Of a DNA stretch of 64,000 nucleotides, positions 1 through 8,227 are shown in pieces. The notes beneath the pieces were generated by a model. That model ran no database searches, had not been told where the DNA came from, and saw only the letters and a program-made list of their open reading frames with translations. Location of the stretch: the NCBI RefSeq assembly GCF_034720595.1, contig NZ_JAYESJ010000001.1, forward strand, positions 374,501 through 438,500. The letters are read 5' to 3'. The stretch is from Rhizobium sp. CC-YZS058. Lineage in GTDB: Bacteria; Pseudomonadota; Alphaproteobacteria; Rhizobiales; Rhizobiaceae. Numbering within the stretch: the first letter of the stretch is position 1; each line of letters starts with the position of its first letter. The translations under genes were made by a program, and so were the position numbers.

Positions 1-1
1 C

Positions 2-178
2 TATCCGGCCGAACACAATTTCGGCCATCTCTACAGCGCCCCAGCCGAGGTGCTTGCCCATTACCAGGCGCTCGATCCCTGCAACTGCTTCAACCCCGGC
101 ATCGGCCAGGCCTCGCCCCGGCTGCGCTGGAAGGGTGCCGTGCGCAACCCGGCGGCCGGCCAAGAGGTCTCAAGCTAG
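2..178 (+). CDS. dld: D-lactate dehydrogenase, C-terminal end (partial)
   Basis: Only the last 58 residues are inside the window, reading from base 2 to a TAG at 176-178. The segment YPAEHNFGHLY, then a LDPCNCFNPGIGQ stretch, matches the C-terminal end of quinone-dependent, FAD-containing D-lactate dehydrogenase of the E. coli Dld type, where the same block reads YPAEHNVGHLY and NPGIGKTS. The enzyme oxidises D-lactate to pyruvate at the inner face of the cytoplasmic membrane. The family match rests on this C-terminal block only; the FAD domain lies upstream of the window. Its stop codon shares the palindrome CTAG with the stop codon of the convergent LysR gene. Confidence 0.75.
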   Translation, partial: YPAEHNFGHLYSAPAEVLAHYQALDPCNCFNPGIGQASPRLRWKGAVRNPAAGQEVSS

Positions 179-1092
179 TCTGCGGCCCTCGACCGGCCCG
201 CCGGCTCGGCACGCAGCGCCGCGATCAGCGCCCGCAGCGCCGGCGGCGACTGGCGTCGGCTCGGATGGTAGAGGTGGAAGCCGGGAAAAGGCGGGCACCA
301 GTCGGCCAGCACCTGGATCAGCCGGCCGGCGGCGATGTCATCGATCACATCCTGCTCCATGATGTAGCCGAGCCCCGCGCCGGCGCGCACGGCGGCAAGC
401 GCCAGATCGGCGTCATTGGCGACGAGCGGCCCGCTGGTGCGGACGGAGAAGGCGCGCTGATCCTTTTCGAACTCCCAGGGCAGCAAGCCGCCGGAGGTCG
501 CCAGGCGATAGCCGATACAGGCATGGGCGGCGAGATCCTGCGGTGTCCGCGGAGCCGGGAAACGGGCGAAGTACTCCGGCGTGCCGACCACCACCGTGCG
601 CAACTCCGGCCCCAGCCGGATGGCGATCATGTCCCGGTCGACCGTTTCGCCAAGCCGGATCCCGGCATCGAATCCCGCAGCGACGATGTCGGTCAACCCA
701 TCCTCGACATTGACCTCGACGGCGATTTCCGGATGGGCGAGCAGGAAGGCGGGCAGCTTCGGCAGCAATACCTGCTTTGCGGCATAGGCGAAGGTGGTGA
801 TCCGCACCGTGCCGGAGGGGCGGTCGCGCCACTCGGCAAGCGCGTCCATCGCGCCGTCGATGCTGGCCAGCGCGGGGTTGAGCGTGCGCAGGACATGGTC
901 GCCTGCCTCGGTCGGAGACACGCTGCGCGTCGTGCGCGCCAGAAGCCGCACGCCGAGCCGCTCCTCCAGACCCCGCATGGCGTGCGACAAGGCGGAGGGC
1001 GACAGTCCCAGCACCGCCGCAGCGCGGCTGAAGCTTCGCAGGCGGGCAATGGTGGCGAAGGCGGCGAGATCGTTGAGGTCGGAGCGATTCAT
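175..1092 (-). CDS. LysR-family transcriptional regulator
   Basis: A 305-residue protein of the usual LysR length. Residues 1-65 form the winged helix-turn-helix, with the typical pattern FATIARLRSFSRAAAVLG, then LSPSALSHAMRGLEERLG. The rest is the periplasmic-binding-like effector domain. It is divergent from the aldo/keto reductase gene, with 97 bases between the starts, the classic arrangement for a LysR protein controlling its neighbour; a palindrome at 1121-1133 is a candidate site. The inducer is not evident. The ATG is preceded directly by AGGA with no spacing, so the ribosome binding site is not convincing, but no better start exists upstream. Confidence 0.9.
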   Translation of the reverse strand: MNRSDLNDLAAFATIARLRSFSRAAAVLGLSPSALSHAMRGLEERLGVRLLARTTRSVSPTEAGDHVLRTLNPALASIDGAMDALAEWRDRPSGTVRITTFAYAAKQVLLPKLPAFLLAHPEIAVEVNVEDGLTDIVAAGFDAGIRLGETVDRDMIAIRLGPELRTVVVGTPEYFARFPAPRTPQDLAAHACIGYRLATSGGLLPWEFEKDQRAFSVRTSGPLVANDADLALAAVRAGAGLGYIMEQDVIDDIAAGRLIQVLADWCPPFPGFHLYHPSRRQSPPALRALIAALRAEPAGRSRAAD

Positions 1093-1120
1093 TCCTGCAT
1101 GCTGCTCACAAGTTCATTCG

Positions 1121-1133
1121 ATCGGCAACCGAT
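1121..1133. promoter_or_regulatory. Candidate LysR-type operator between lysR and the reductase gene
   Basis: The sequence ATCGG-CAA-CCGAT is a perfect 5-base inverted repeat. It lies inside a wider dyad, TTCGAT at 1117-1122 and ATCGAA at 1135-1140. LysR proteins commonly bind such interrupted dyads in the space between their own gene and a divergent target. Function is inferred from position and symmetry only. Confidence 0.4.
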
Positions 1134-1189
1134 TATCGAAGCTCCGTCAGCGGGCTAGGGTTCAGACACTGGACAAGGAGAGCATCGTC

Positions 1190-2293
1190 ATGGACTTGAC
1201 CGCCTATCGTACACTCGGCCGTTCCGGCCTGATCGTCAGCCCTCTGGCTCTCGGCACGATGACCTTTGGCGCCGGACGCTGGGGCGCCGATCAATCGGTC
1301 TCGCGGCAGCTCTTCGAAACCTATGTCGCAGCCGGCGGCAATTTCCTCGATACGGCGGACATCTATTCCGGCGGAGACAGCGAGCGCATGCTGGGTGAGT
1401 TTCTGGCAGACAGTGGCCAGCGCGACCGGCTGGTGGTGGCGACGAAGGCCGGCTTTTCGCGTGGGGAGGGCACGCCTCTTCAGGGGGGCAATGGTGCTAA
1501 GAACATCCGCCAGGCGCTTGATCAGTCCCTCCGGCGCCTGAAGACCGACTATATCGACCTCTACTGGATCCATGTCTGGGATCGGACCACCCCGGCCGAA
1601 GCGGTGCTCGAAACGCTGGCCTCGGCCGTGCGCGCCGGAAAGATCCTGCATTACGGCTTTTCCAATACGCCGGCCTGGTATGTCGCGCGGGTCGCGACGC
1701 TGGCGGAGGCGCATGGTCTGCCGCGGCCGATCGGCCTGCAATATGCCTACTCGCTTCTCGACCGCGGCGTCGAGCTCGATCTCCTCCCGGCGGGCCGGGA
1801 GCTCGGTCTCGGGCTTGTCCCCTGGAGCCCGCTCGGGGCCGGGCTGCTGACCGGCAAATATGGTCGCGACAAGATGAACGATGCCGGGCGTGCCTCGGCC
1901 ATGCCGGATCAGGCCGCACCCGCGCGGGCGGAGGGGAGCGACGGACGCCTGAACGGTGACAACCCCTTTGGCGGCATGCTGTTTACCGAGCGGAACTTCG
2001 CCATCGTCGATCGGCTGAAGTCCATCGCCGCCGAGATCGGCCGCACGCCGGCAGAGGTCGCGCTGAAATGGGTCAGCGAGCGTCCGGGCGTTTCCTCGGT
2101 GCTCGTCGGCGCCAGCCGGCCGGAGCAGTTGACGCAGAACATTGGCTCGCTCGACGTGGTTCTAAGCCCGGATCAGCGCCATAAGCTTGATGCGGCCTCG
2201 GAACTCCCCCCGCTCAATCCCTATTTCATCTTCGCCTTGCCCACCGAGCATATCTTCGGCGGGCAGCGGGTGGAGGCCTGGGCGCGCGGGTGA
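1190..2293 (+). CDS. Aldo/keto reductase
   Basis: A 367-residue NAD(P)H-dependent oxidoreductase with the (beta/alpha)8 fold. The N-terminus shows the family signature LGRSGLIVSPLALGTMTFG. The catalytic tetrad is visible: Asp and Tyr in DTADIYSGGDSE, Lys in VVATKAGFS and His in YWIHVWD. The C-terminal cofactor region carries SSVLVGASRPEQL. I chose the ATG at 1190 because AAGGAG lies at 1175-1180; the frame stays open far upstream but that part is antisense to lysR. It resembles the YajO/Tas-like branch that acts on aldehydes and sugars, but the substrate cannot be read. It is probably controlled by the divergent LysR protein. Confidence 0.9.
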   Translation: MDLTAYRTLGRSGLIVSPLALGTMTFGAGRWGADQSVSRQLFETYVAAGGNFLDTADIYSGGDSERMLGEFLADSGQRDRLVVATKAGFSRGEGTPLQGGNGAKNIRQALDQSLRRLKTDYIDLYWIHVWDRTTPAEAVLETLASAVRAGKILHYGFSNTPAWYVARVATLAEAHGLPRPIGLQYAYSLLDRGVELDLLPAGRELGLGLVPWSPLGAGLLTGKYGRDKMNDAGRASAMPDQAAPARAEGSDGRLNGDNPFGGMLFTERNFAIVDRLKSIAAEIGRTPAEVALKWVSERPGVSSVLVGASRPEQLTQNIGSLDVVLSPDQRHKLDAASELPPLNPYFIFALPTEHIFGGQRVEAWARG

Positions 2294-2294
2294 A

Positions 2295-2324
2295 GGCGCG
2301 CTGACGCGCCCTGCGAGCGCGTCA
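2295..2324. terminator. Hairpins between convergent reductase gene and tamB
   Basis: Two overlapping inverted repeats sit between the convergent stop codons: GGCGCG-CTGA-CGCGCC at 2295-2310, and TGACGCGC with GCGCGTCA at 2302-2309 and 2317-2324. There is no T-tract on either strand, so this is a possible bidirectional terminator or transcript-end structure rather than a clear intrinsic terminator. Confidence 0.35.
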
Positions 2325-5300
2325 ATATTCCTTCTCGTAGAAAACGCCGGCGCCGGCGCCATCGCCGCCGGCCTCGCCGCGCAGCTTTACCCCGCGTCCG
2401 ACATCGAGGTTGATGACCGCCTTGCCGCCGCCGGCCTCGGTGCCGGACTGCAGTTCCAGATAGGTGCGGTCGTTGAGGTAGCGCCCGGCGCGCACGGAGG
2501 CGCCGCCGGCGGCATCGGTGGAAATATCCAGATCGTCGACGCCGAGCTTGTTGCGCAGCCCATCGAACAGCGTGCCGCCCGAGCCGCCGGCCAGCTGGCT
2601 GACCGCTGCCGCCAGCTGGGCGATCTGCACCGGCGAAAGGTTGGAGAGCGAGCGGTTGAAGATCAGCTGTGCCAGGATTTCGTCCTGCGGCAGGGCAGGG
2701 GCGGAGGAGAAATTGACCTGCGGATTGTTGGCAAGGCCCGCCACATTCACCGTGATCGTCGTCGAATTGACCGTCGAGGTCGCGTCGAGATCGAGCGTCG
2801 GGATCAGGTCGCCGCCAAAGGCGATCGATCCGTCGGTAAAGTCGATCCGCCGGCCGAGCACCTCCAGCCGCCCGCGCTTCATCTGGAAGCCGCCGTTGAC
2901 GATGGGCGTTGCGGCATTACCGCGGATCGTCAGGTCGCCGCCGAGCTCGGCGTCGATGCCGCGTCCCCGCACGAAGATGCGCGCCGCGCTGACGGTCAGA
3001 TCGAATCCGATCCCGCCGCTCTTCTTGGTCGCGCCGCCATTGCCCTCGTCCTTCTTCAGCTTGGCCAGCATGCGCCGCACCTCCGGCGGGGCGTTGCGGT
3101 GGCGGATATCGATTTCCGACAGCGAGGCCGGCAGCTTTTGCGGCACGGTGATCGAGGCCTTCGGCACATCGACCCGCCCGGACAGCAGCGGCGACCCGGT
3201 AAGGGGCCCGGTGAGCGTGAGGGCTCCGCTGAGATTGGCGGTGACCAGGCTGCCATCGACATAGGTTGCCCGGTCGAGGCGGATGTCGAGATTGGCGGGG
3301 AAGCCGGAAGCCGGCGCCGTGCCGATCGTGCCCGACACCGCCAGGCTGCCGCCGGTGGCGAGCCGCCCGGTCAGCGAGACGATGCGCGCCTGCTGGCCTT
3401 CGAGCGCCACCTCGGCGTTGATCGCGTTGATCGTCTGGTTGCGTCGCGCATCGACAAGCCGCGCCCCGGAGGTGGAAATGCGCCCCGTCACGGCGGGGGC
3501 GGCGACAGAGCCTCCGACCGCCACATCCACAGTGGCGGAGCCGGTCAGCAGAAAGCCCTGCTGCGCGAGGATCGGGCCGAGAATGCCGAAGGGCAGATCG
3601 CCGGCAAAGCGCATGTCGATCGGGCGGTTGCCGGAAAGACCCAGGCTGCCGCCGCCGCGGAAGCTGAGCCCGCCGCTGCCGGACAGCGTGGTATCGACGG
3701 TCAGGCTGTTGTTGGCGAAGCGCCCCTTGGCGGCAATGGCAAGCGCGCCAACTCCGGCGCTGCGGGCCTGCGCGACGCTCGCCTCCGCCCAGCGCAGATC
3801 GTAGGCTATGTCGGGCGCAGCCGTCGTGCCCTTGGCGTCGACACGACCGCTGATCGTCCCCTGCGCGCCGAGCGAGGGCTGGATGGTGTTGGCGAGGCTT
3901 GCCGGCAGCCGGTCAAGGCGCACCGCCATGTCGAGCCGCTCGCCGGCCGTGCCCGTCACGGTCACCGTGCCGCCGGAGGCGCCGATCTGCAGGTCGGTCA
4001 GCCTAACCCCTCCATTTTCGAGCGTGATCGTCGTCGGACGCGCCAGCCGCAGCGCGATGCCGCGCGGAGCGGCGGAGAAGGAGGAAAGATCGACGCGCGT
4101 CGTGCCGTTCTGACTGGTGATGGTGGCGTTGGCGGCAAGCGGTGCCTTGTCATAGGTGCCGGTCAGGGCCAGCTCGGTGCGGTTTTGCGCCGGCTGTTCG
4201 AGATCGAGCCGAAGTCCGGTCACCCGGTTCTGGCCCTGGATGATCTCCTGCACGTTCAGCCGCCCGCGCAGCGTCAGCGTCTTCAGGTCGTCGATCGTCA
4301 GGTCGATATCGGGCTTGACGATCGCCAAGCCATCCCGGCGGATGCCCGAGCCCTGCGCCTTGAGGCTGAGCGCGGTGCGCTCGCCTTGGCTGGTGATGGT
4401 CGCATTGCCCGTGAGGTCTCCCTCCGCACGCTGCCCGGCCAGGGCGGCGAGCAGGCTGATATCGGGCAGAGTAAAGCGGATCTCGCCGTTCGGCAGGAAG
4501 CTGTCCGTCAGCTCGATCGCGCCGTCCACCACATTCGGACCGACGCGCAGATTGAGCGCCGGAATGCGGATGCGCCCCTCGGTGCTCGCGACCGTGCTGC
4601 GCAGGTCGATCACCTGCCGGTCCAGCGTGCCGGTCGCGGTGATCTCGGCGCTCGGATTGGCGGGATCCGCCGTGACGGTGGCCGCGGCCACCAGGTCCGC
4701 CAGCGTACGGCCGGCCAGCGTCGCGCCGTTGGAGCGGATCTCGGCCTTCACCAGCGGCCTGGCAAGGGCGCCGGTCGCGTCGATCGAGAAGCGCGCCGTT
4801 CCCTTGGCATCGGGCAACAGCCGGCCGAGGTCGGGCAGCGTGCCGGCCAGCGCGGCGGTGATCTGGTCGTTGGCCAGCGTCAGCGATCCGTTGGCGGCGA
4901 TCGAACCGGAGTCGAGCGCCAGGTTGGCGACATTGAGCGTGCCGTCGGCCGCGCGGGTCACGCTGCCGGCGAGACGGACATCGGTCGCAAGCCGGCTGGC
5001 GGCCGCCGGTGGCAGGGCGGAAGGCGGCGCGGTGGCGCGGAAGGTTGCGCGCAGGCTGCCATCGGAAAGCTGGAAGCGGCCATTGACGGCGCCATCGAGC
5101 CCGCCACTGTCGATCGTCGCAGGGTCGAAGGTGACCGCGTCTGGCGTCAGGCCCAGCGTCGTTTGCAGCGTCAGCGGACCGGGCAGCAAGCGGCCGAGGT
5201 CGGCGCTAACGAAGCGCGTGCTCTCCGCCTTGACCGTCGCGCGGATCTGGCCCTCGCGGCCGGTGATGTTCAGCCGCTCGCTGGTGGCCGTCACATCCAG

Positions 5301-8042
5301 CCCTTCGAGCCGTGCTTGAGGCGTCGCCACATAAGCGAGCCTGGCCTTCGCATCGATCGCCGCGGCATCGAGACGGCCCTTGGCGGTGATATCGGCGGAG
5401 GCGATCGCCACCCGCGCTTCGCCGCCCGCCATCGGCGTTGCATATTCCACCGCCGGATTGCCACGAACGGTGATGACGGCGTCGAGCGTTTCGCCGACAA
5501 GTCCGGTCACCGTCGCCGTGCCGCCGGGTAGGCCGATCTCGAATCCGTCCAGCCGGACGCCGCCGCCCTCGAAGACCAGTTGCTTGGGCGAAGAGAGTTC
5601 GAGCGGAATGCCACGCGGCGCGACCGCCAGCTGGTCGACCGTGACCGATGGCCCGGCCGGGCCCGTGGCGATCCGGCCCTGCAGGGACAGCGGAGCCTTG
5701 TCATAGGTCCCCGTCAGCGCCAATTGCGTTTCCTCGCCCTGGCGGCTGAGGTCGACGACGGCATTGTCGACCCGGTTGGCACCCTGTGCCGCGCTGTCGG
5801 CCGTGATCCGGCCTTGCGCGTTCAGCGTGGCGAGGTCGGTGATGGTGACATCGGCGCGCGGATTGGTGACCGAAAGATCGCCCCGGGTCAGCGAGCCTCC
5901 GGTTGCGTTGATCGCAAGACCCGTCTTGCCGTTCTCGCTGGTGATGGTCGCGTGCCCGGTGAGGTCGCCGGCTGCCGTCTGGCCGGCAATGGCGGCAAGA
6001 GGCGCAATGTCCGGCAGGGCGAAATCGAATGTGCCGCTCGGCTGGAAGTCCGGCGTGAAGGCCAGTGCGCCGGTGACCGTGTTCTCGCCGACCTTTGCCT
6101 GAAGAGAGGGAATGGAGAGCGCGCCTTCGGCCACGGCAAGCTTTGCCTGCGCGGAGAGGGCCTGGCCCTCGACCGTTCCGTTCACGGTGGCCGTGCCTTC
6201 CGGCAGGCCGTTCTTCAAGACCGTATCGGCAGTGATCACCAGGCCGGTCACGCTCTTGCCGGCAAGTTCCGCTGCATCCGAGCGCACTTCGGCCTTCAGG
6301 CTCAGCGCATCGAGCGGGCCGGCGATCTGCGCCGTGACGCTGGCCGCGCCTGTGCCGTTGGCCACCAGCGGGGCGATGTTTGGAATGGTGCCGGACAGGT
6401 CGGCCGTCAATTGGCCGTTGCCGAAGGTCACGCCTCCCGTTGCCTGCAGCGCTTGCGAATCCAGCGCCAGGTTGCTGACCGTCAGCGTGCCGTCGGTGGC
6501 CGTCTCCAACCGGCCCTTCAGCGCCACGGGGCCACCGACCCGGCGCGCAGCCGCCGGCGGCAAGGCCGCGGCCGGAGCGGTGGCGTCGAGATCGATGCCG
6601 AGCGTGCCGTCGATCAGCGAATAACGCCCGGTGATCGTGGCGTCGAGCGCCGTGGTATCGAGCGTCAGCGGCGCGAAGCCGATCGCCTGCGGCGTGACGT
6701 CGAGCGTGCCGTCGAGCGACAGCGGCCCGCGGATCAGCCGGTTGATGTCGGCAAGCTCCAGCGCCGTCGAGCCGGCCGTGAGCGAGACAATGATCCGGCC
6801 GCGCCGGTCGGTGAGATTGAAGGCATCGCTATGGGCGGAAAGCATGGCGTTGTCGATCGTGCCCTGCGGCAGGACCGCGCGCGGCACCGAGGCCTTGACG
6901 TCGAGCACGGCCGAGCGCGCATCGCCGACCAGGGACAGGTCGGCCGAGCCGATCAGAAGCGTCGCGGTCTCGCCGGACAGCGGGAAGGACAGCGGTGCCG
7001 GTCCGTTGACGCCGGCAATGCGGGCGCGCAGATCGTTCTGCCCCACGGTGCTGAGCGTGCCAGAGGCGTCGATGGTCACGGCATCGGTCGAAAGCCGGCC
7101 GCGATCGATCTTGAAGGCCGTGCTGCCTTCGAAGGCGGTGGCGAGATCGATGGTCGTGCGCCCGGCAAAGAGCGGCCGGAAGGGCTCGGGCAGAAGGTCA
7201 GAGATGCTGCCGCCGCCGGTCAGCCGCACGGTCCGATAGCCATCGGCCGAAAGCGTATGCTCCCCGTCGAGTTTCAGAACCTCCGTCCCATCGAGCGCCG
7301 CAGTGGCCGTTCCCGTCCACTTCGACAGCGGGCCGTCGCCGGTCACCCGGATCGTGACGGCCGGATCATTGGGCAGGCGCAGAGCCTTCGCCAGCAGGCC
7401 GCCTTTCGGCTCGTCGATGCTGGCTTCCAGCCGCAGCGCATTGCCGGCCGGGTCGTAGATGAAGTCGGCAAGCGCGCGGGCTTCCGGCCGGTCGGGCTGC
7501 GAGGCGTTGATCTTGGCGGCGATTCTTGCCGACGTCGCCGTCAGCGTGCCCTCGGCCGCCAGCACCTGTGCGCTGCCGATCAGCGGCGCGCCGAGCGCGA
7601 TGCGCTGCAGCTCGAAGTGATCGAGCTGCACTTCGACCGGAAGGGAGAAGCCGGAGCTCGGCTCGGCGGGAGCAGGCTCGGTCACGACAGGCGCGCGCGC
7701 CACCTCGACCGCGCCGGCGCGCAGCAATTCCGCCTTGAAGCGACCGGAGAAAAGTGCGGTCGGCGACCAGGCAAGCTCGACGTCGCGAATCTCGGCATAG
7801 ACGCCCTTCGTATCGGAAAGGGTAATCGTCTCGGCCCTGAAATCGCCGGTCAGCAGCGCGCCGGGGCCGGTGATGCGAATGGTCTGGTCCGGCGAGGAGG
7901 CATAGGTTTCGATGAGGCCGGCCACGATCCGGGCGCCGGGCGGCGTGAAGCCAAGAAACAGCACGCCGGCAAGGAGCAGCGCAACGACGACCCCGAGGAG
8001 GATGGCGACGCCCTTGAGCGCGGTCATGAACAGGCTTCTCAT
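2322..8042 (-). CDS. tamB: Translocation and assembly module protein TamB (DUF490)
   Basis: A 1,906-residue inner-membrane-anchored protein that spans the periplasm and works with TamA to assemble autotransporters or outer-membrane proteins, or to move lipid. Residues about 7-28 are a single membrane anchor (the LLGVVVALLLAGVLFLGF stretch). The middle is low-complexity beta-helical sequence rich in Thr, Ala and Gly. The C-terminal 350 residues are the conserved TamB domain, ending in YEKEY. I prefer the ATG at 8042, with GGGAGAG just before it, over a GTG at 8054. It is far longer than E. coli TamB (about 1,260 residues) because a block of about 517 residues is duplicated. tamA lies 185 bases upstream, probably in the same transcript. 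Confidence 0.92.
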   Translation of the reverse strand: MRSLFMTALKGVAILLGVVVALLLAGVLFLGFTPPGARIVAGLIETYASSPDQTIRITGPGALLTGDFRAETITLSDTKGVYAEIRDVELAWSPTALFSGRFKAELLRAGAVEVARAPVVTEPAPAEPSSGFSLPVEVQLDHFELQRIALGAPLIGSAQVLAAEGTLTATSARIAAKINASQPDRPEARALADFIYDPAGNALRLEASIDEPKGGLLAKALRLPNDPAVTIRVTGDGPLSKWTGTATAALDGTEVLKLDGEHTLSADGYRTVRLTGGGSISDLLPEPFRPLFAGRTTIDLATAFEGSTAFKIDRGRLSTDAVTIDASGTLSTVGQNDLRARIAGVNGPAPLSFPLSGETATLLIGSADLSLVGDARSAVLDVKASVPRAVLPQGTIDNAMLSAHSDAFNLTDRRGRIIVSLTAGSTALELADINRLIRGPLSLDGTLDVTPQAIGFAPLTLDTTALDATITGRYSLIDGTLGIDLDATAPAAALPPAAARRVGGPVALKGRLETATDGTLTVSNLALDSQALQATGGVTFGNGQLTADLSGTIPNIAPLVANGTGAASVTAQIAGPLDALSLKAEVRSDAAELAGKSVTGLVITADTVLKNGLPEGTATVNGTVEGQALSAQAKLAVAEGALSIPSLQAKVGENTVTGALAFTPDFQPSGTFDFALPDIAPLAAIAGQTAAGDLTGHATITSENGKTGLAINATGGSLTRGDLSVTNPRADVTITDLATLNAQGRITADSAAQGANRVDNAVVDLSRQGEETQLALTGTYDKAPLSLQGRIATGPAGPSVTVDQLAVAPRGIPLELSSPKQLVFEGGGVRLDGFEIGLPGGTATVTGLVGETLDAVITVRGNPAVEYATPMAGGEARVAIASADITAKGRLDAAAIDAKARLAYVATPQARLEGLDVTATSERLNITGREGQIRATVKAESTRFVSADLGRLLPGPLTLQTTLGLTPDAVTFDPATIDSGGLDGAVNGRFQLSDGSLRATFRATAPPSALPPAAASRLATDVRLAGSVTRAADGTLNVANLALDSGSIAANGSLTLANDQITAALAGTLPDLGRLLPDAKGTARFSIDATGALARPLVKAEIRSNGATLAGRTLADLVAAATVTADPANPSAEITATGTLDRQVIDLRSTVASTEGRIRIPALNLRVGPNVVDGAIELTDSFLPNGEIRFTLPDISLLAALAGQRAEGDLTGNATITSQGERTALSLKAQGSGIRRDGLAIVKPDIDLTIDDLKTLTLRGRLNVQEIIQGQNRVTGLRLDLEQPAQNRTELALTGTYDKAPLAANATITSQNGTTRVDLSSFSAAPRGIALRLARPTTITLENGGVRLTDLQIGASGGTVTVTGTAGERLDMAVRLDRLPASLANTIQPSLGAQGTISGRVDAKGTTAAPDIAYDLRWAEASVAQARSAGVGALAIAAKGRFANNSLTVDTTLSGSGGLSFRGGGSLGLSGNRPIDMRFAGDLPFGILGPILAQQGFLLTGSATVDVAVGGSVAAPAVTGRISTSGARLVDARRNQTINAINAEVALEGQQARIVSLTGRLATGGSLAVSGTIGTAPASGFPANLDIRLDRATYVDGSLVTANLSGALTLTGPLTGSPLLSGRVDVPKASITVPQKLPASLSEIDIRHRNAPPEVRRMLAKLKKDEGNGGATKKSGGIGFDLTVSAARIFVRGRGIDAELGGDLTIRGNAATPIVNGGFQMKRGRLEVLGRRIDFTDGSIAFGGDLIPTLDLDATSTVNSTTITVNVAGLANNPQVNFSSAPALPQDEILAQLIFNRSLSNLSPVQIAQLAAAVSQLAGGSGGTLFDGLRNKLGVDDLDISTDAAGGASVRAGRYLNDRTYLELQSGTEAGGGKAVINLDVGRGVKLRGEAGGDGAGAGVFYEKEY
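3740..6840 (-). repeat. Tandem internal duplication inside tamB (period about 1,551 bases)
   Basis: Two consecutive blocks of the protein align along their length. Examples are PLSLDGTLDVTPQAIGF with PLTLQTTLGLTPDAVTF, NLALDSQALQATG with NLALDSGSIAANG, and APRGIPLEL with APRGIALRL. The shared DNA string GCCTTGTCATAGGT starts at 5695 and at 4144, giving a period of 1,551 bases (517 codons). The outer borders are approximate. Confidence 0.75.
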
Positions 8043-8227
8043 CGTCTCTCCCACCCGGTCGGCGTCTCGCCCGGGCCTTTGCCTCGTCCCGCCGGTCGGG
8101 CGGGTCTCTCGGTCGTTGCTGTGGCGAACCTCTTGTCCGCCATCATCATGTCACTGCAGAGGCAGCCAGGCTGCCTTCTGCCTGCCTGCCCACTTTCAGG
8201 CCCTCCGGCGTCTGCAGGCGGGCGCCT

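Noticed and set aside
2187..5531. A plus-strand open frame of more than 1,100 codons opposite tamB
   Set aside because: It is a high-GC antisense shadow: Arg/Gly/Ala-rich, no conserved motif, no ribosome binding site, and entirely opposite a well-supported gene.
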